Shown here: positions 61,908 through 64,000 of the stretch, in pieces
How the letters are laid out: every line of letters begins with the position of its first letter
How positions within the stretch are numbered: the stretch's first letter is position 1
The notes under the pieces: generated by a model
What the model saw: the letters and a program-made list of their open reading frames with translations, nothing else
What the model was told of the DNA's origin: nothing
Database searches by the model: none
From: Trypanosoma brucei gambiense DAL972
Taxonomy: Eukaryota; Euglenozoa; Kinetoplastea; Trypanosomatida; Trypanosomatidae
Assembly (NCBI RefSeq): GCF_000210295.1
Contig: NC_026738.1
Coordinates: 310,001-374,000 of the forward strand
Reading direction: 5' to 3'
Length of the DNA stretch: 64,000 bases
Translations under genes and position numbers: made by a program

Positions 61908-62382
61908 GAGGAAATCTTCGTTTACCGTTCTTTGAGCGCAGGGTCGCGACACCCCTTCCCATTTATCCCATTACAGTTCGTATCGCACATCAAATCTTTT
62001 GAAACATGTTGCTCCCCTTCTGTTGAGTATACAACGTCCATTTATTTTTGTGATTTTGGCTATCACCCACTTCCTGCCCTCTTTTTATCACTAATTTTTT
62101 CCCTTTACTTTTTCGTCCGACGTATCTTTCCGGCAGTAACGTGGAGAAAGTGAGTTCCGACCCGCCCTCGTGGTGAGATTATTGAGCACCCGTAGAAACA
62201 TAAAAAAAGGGGGGGGGAGAGGGAGACAGAGTCTGAAATAGGAAGGCTGCGAAACTAAAGGAAGAATTTGCGAAAAACACATTATAGGGAGGATATATCG
62301 ACCAATTATCACTGTTACCATCATCACCATTATAGTTACCATTTTACTTGATTAATACGTTGTTGTGATTCGCTTACAGTAA
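61820..62382 (+). other. intergenic region
   Basis: No gene supported. GTGC repeats pass into a TA run and a GT run (about 61852-61907); T/C-rich DNA at 62091-62134 ends in GGCAG (AG at 62135-62136), and another AG lies at 62378-62379, 3 nt before the next ATG. Confidence 0.6.
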
Positions 62383-64000
62383 ATGACCGAAAGTGTTGGA
62401 GCTAGCACCCCGACGGGGGGCCGCAGTGACAAAGTGACGTTTTATTCTCGTCTCGTGAAGGAGGTGCAAGGCATTGTTGAGTTCCCCAGTAAACGTTTGG
62501 CACCTGCCGCCAACGCAATAATTAACCTCAGTAACGTTGCGGCGTCACTTTTCTATGGATTGAATCGACACGCAAACCCCGAGGCCGTCTTGCAGTCGCC
62601 ACCCGTCAATTGGCTCGGGTTTTATCTCATGCACGGCCCGGAGCTTCTGGCGTTGGGTCCTTTTCAGGGTCGGCCGGCCTGCACGGAAATAAAAATGGGT
62701 CGCGGTGTTTCTGGGACGGCGGCACAGCAGGCGAAGACGCTTGTCGTTTCCGATGTCCATGAATTTCCGGGCCACATTGCCTGCGACTCGGCTTCAAACT
62801 CTGAGATTGTGGTCCCAATCAAGTCGGCAACGGGGGAAGTCGTAGGTATCATAGATGTGGACAGCACGCAGCTGAACTTCTTTGACGATGTGGATGCACA
62901 GGGACTGCAGGAAGTAGCAGAAATTGTAGCGAGGCACGTTGACTTCTCCGTCTTTCATCAATTTTGCACACAAACGCCTCTAGCGGGTACTGGCCCCAGT
63001 GCGCCTGAGAAGCCGACCGCTAATGTGGGTGCCGGATCTGAAACCCAACCGTCGGTATTACCATCTAACGACGGCACCGACAAGAACATCAAAGACAAGG
63101 TTTGCCTTACAGGATCAGCTGTTGCCGCCCTTTGTGCCTCTGGGCTGGCTGCGAAGGCAGTGACATTACCCCCAAGCTGTAAGTTGTCCGCGGCCACCAT
63201 CATGCCTTTATCAAACCACGCGGTACAGGGACAACGCGAAGCTTCGTTAGAGGAGGGCCGGCCATTAGTACAGGCGTCACCGAGACGCTGGTCGGTGGAT
63301 ATTAGCGGGTGGGAATTTGAGGCGACCGACTTCACGCGGATATTGACACAAGAGGAACTAAAGCAATACGAGGAGGAGCTTGGCATTGGCTCCATACCAG
63401 AGCTACAATTCCCCTTCAACACTCTCCATATCACACCTGTCGCCCGCCATGGTAAAGTTCCACTTTTGAGTTTCTCCCTGAAAGATCTGTTACGTGCAGC
63501 CGCTGCATATTACAAAACTGAGTCTTATCGCGAAACCACCGTTCCTCAGCTTGTTATTCCCGTCTCTGAAACGTGGAAGCGCACCCCATACGCGGTGTTT
63601 GATGCGAAGGTTGACTGGGCATGGCGAAACGACTTTTTTGGCTTTGACAAAAGCTCTTGTACGTTGAAGCCGCTGGAGCCCACGATGCCTGGCTTAAACT
63701 GGGATCTGTTGAGAGATCGTACGCTTCCCATTCTCTTCTTTCACAACTTTGACATGTTGGAAGATGACCTGCACGACCACGGTGTGGTGAAGAGTTCTGT
63801 TCGAATCCGAGCTATGCCCACGGCCTTCTTCATCCTTCATCGCCACTTTATACGTATCGATCACTACCGCATTTGGATTCGTGACGTGCGCATCTTTCAT
63901 CAGTACGAGGTGCGGCGCGAGAATGGGGAACCACACATTGTTGTGCGTGAAGAAGTGCGGCTGCTTGACATTAACAACGATGTGCAGTGGAGTGAGAAGG
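62383..64000 (+). CDS. free-methionine-R-sulfoxide reductase (GAF) fused to TIP41 (3' partial)
   Basis: The first 539 codons are present; the gene runs off the window. Residues about 17-170 form a GAF domain of the fRMsr type, which reduces free Met-R-sulfoxide: FQGRPACTEI with C100, GRGVSGTAA, and FPGHIACDSASNSEIVVPI with C134. The middle Cys of many fRMsr enzymes is Ser here (S110). Published work on T. cruzi, as I recall, found the outer two Cys (resolving and catalytic) sufficient with tryparedoxin as donor, so activity is expected. After a Pro/Thr/Ala-rich linker, W303 begins a TIP41 domain (FNTLHITPV; FAxDFTRI-type; LPILFFHNFDMLEDDLHDHG; HYRIWIRDVRIFH). TIP41 binds PP2A-type phosphatases in TOR-linked control. 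The fusion links methionine redox repair to phosphatase regulation; the GAF-TIP41 form is known in T. cruzi. Confidence 0.92.
   Translation, partial: MTESVGASTPTGGRSDKVTFYSRLVKEVQGIVEFPSKRLAPAANAIINLSNVAASLFYGLNRHANPEAVLQSPPVNWLGFYLMHGPELLALGPFQGRPACTEIKMGRGVSGTAAQQAKTLVVSDVHEFPGHIACDSASNSEIVVPIKSATGEVVGIIDVDSTQLNFFDDVDAQGLQEVAEIVARHVDFSVFHQFCTQTPLAGTGPSAPEKPTANVGAGSETQPSVLPSNDGTDKNIKDKVCLTGSAVAALCASGLAAKAVTLPPSCKLSAATIMPLSNHAVQGQREASLEEGRPLVQASPRRWSVDISGWEFEATDFTRILTQEELKQYEEELGIGSIPELQFPFNTLHITPVARHGKVPLLSFSLKDLLRAAAAYYKTESYRETTVPQLVIPVSETWKRTPYAVFDAKVDWAWRNDFFGFDKSSCTLKPLEPTMPGLNWDLLRDRTLPILFFHNFDMLEDDLHDHGVVKSSVRIRAMPTAFFILHRHFIRIDHYRIWIRDVRIFHQYEVRRENGEPHIVVREEVRLLDINNDVQWSEK

Overview
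This window looks like a nuclear chromosome segment of a kinetoplastid, almost certainly Trypanosoma brucei or a close subspecies. Every credible gene lies on the + strand, none shows an intron, and genes are separated by T-rich tracts ending in AG, which is the layout of a polycistronic unit processed by spliced-leader trans-splicing. Spacers are full of TA, CA and TTATT microsatellites and homopolymers. From memory, the order ThrRS, PEX5, ribosomal uL2, choline/ethanolamine kinase, a PRP43-type helicase, CSL4 and a ketoacyl reductase fits T. brucei chromosome 5; that placement is recollection, not a search result.

Layout. 0-11 kb: the 3' end of an unknown gene, an M16-fold mitochondrial protein without its zinc site, an OTU-family cysteine protease with zinc fingers and a duplicated tail, and an ESF2/ABT1-like ribosome biogenesis protein. 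12-23 kb: threonyl-tRNA synthetase, the peroxisomal (glycosomal) import receptor PEX5 and ribosomal protein uL2. 25-33 kb: one giant coiled-coil protein built around 2.3 almost identical 1,251-bp repeats. 33-46 kb: a divergent mitochondrial-carrier-like protein, a choline/ethanolamine kinase, a candidate 46-residue microprotein, a DEAH-box helicase and a secreted/ER protein with a MANF-type SAP-like CXXC domain. 46-56 kb: a second copy of a 430-bp direct repeat, a small acidic protein, a long coiled-coil protein, a 100-residue two-TM protein, exosome subunit CSL4 and a very-long-chain 3-ketoacyl-CoA reductase candidate. 56-64 kb: a small unknown, a TPH-domain (axonemal type) coiled-coil protein, a LicD-family nucleotidyltransferase-like protein, and a free-methionine-R-sulfoxide-reductase GAF domain fused to TIP41, cut by the window end.

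The genes are a mix of housekeeping functions (translation, RNA processing and decay, glycosomal and mitochondrial import, lipid synthesis) and cytoskeletal coiled-coil proteins. They are not a functional operon; trypanosome polycistrons normally mix unrelated genes. The least explained items are the giant repeat protein, the MANF-like ER protein, the LicD protein, the 430-bp duplication flanking two genes, and the 46-residue ORF whose last 17 codons were copied with that duplication.

Start codons were set at ATG. Several open frames extend upstream only through GTG, TTG or CTG codons; I trimmed these and where possible used the nearest trans-splice acceptor to decide.
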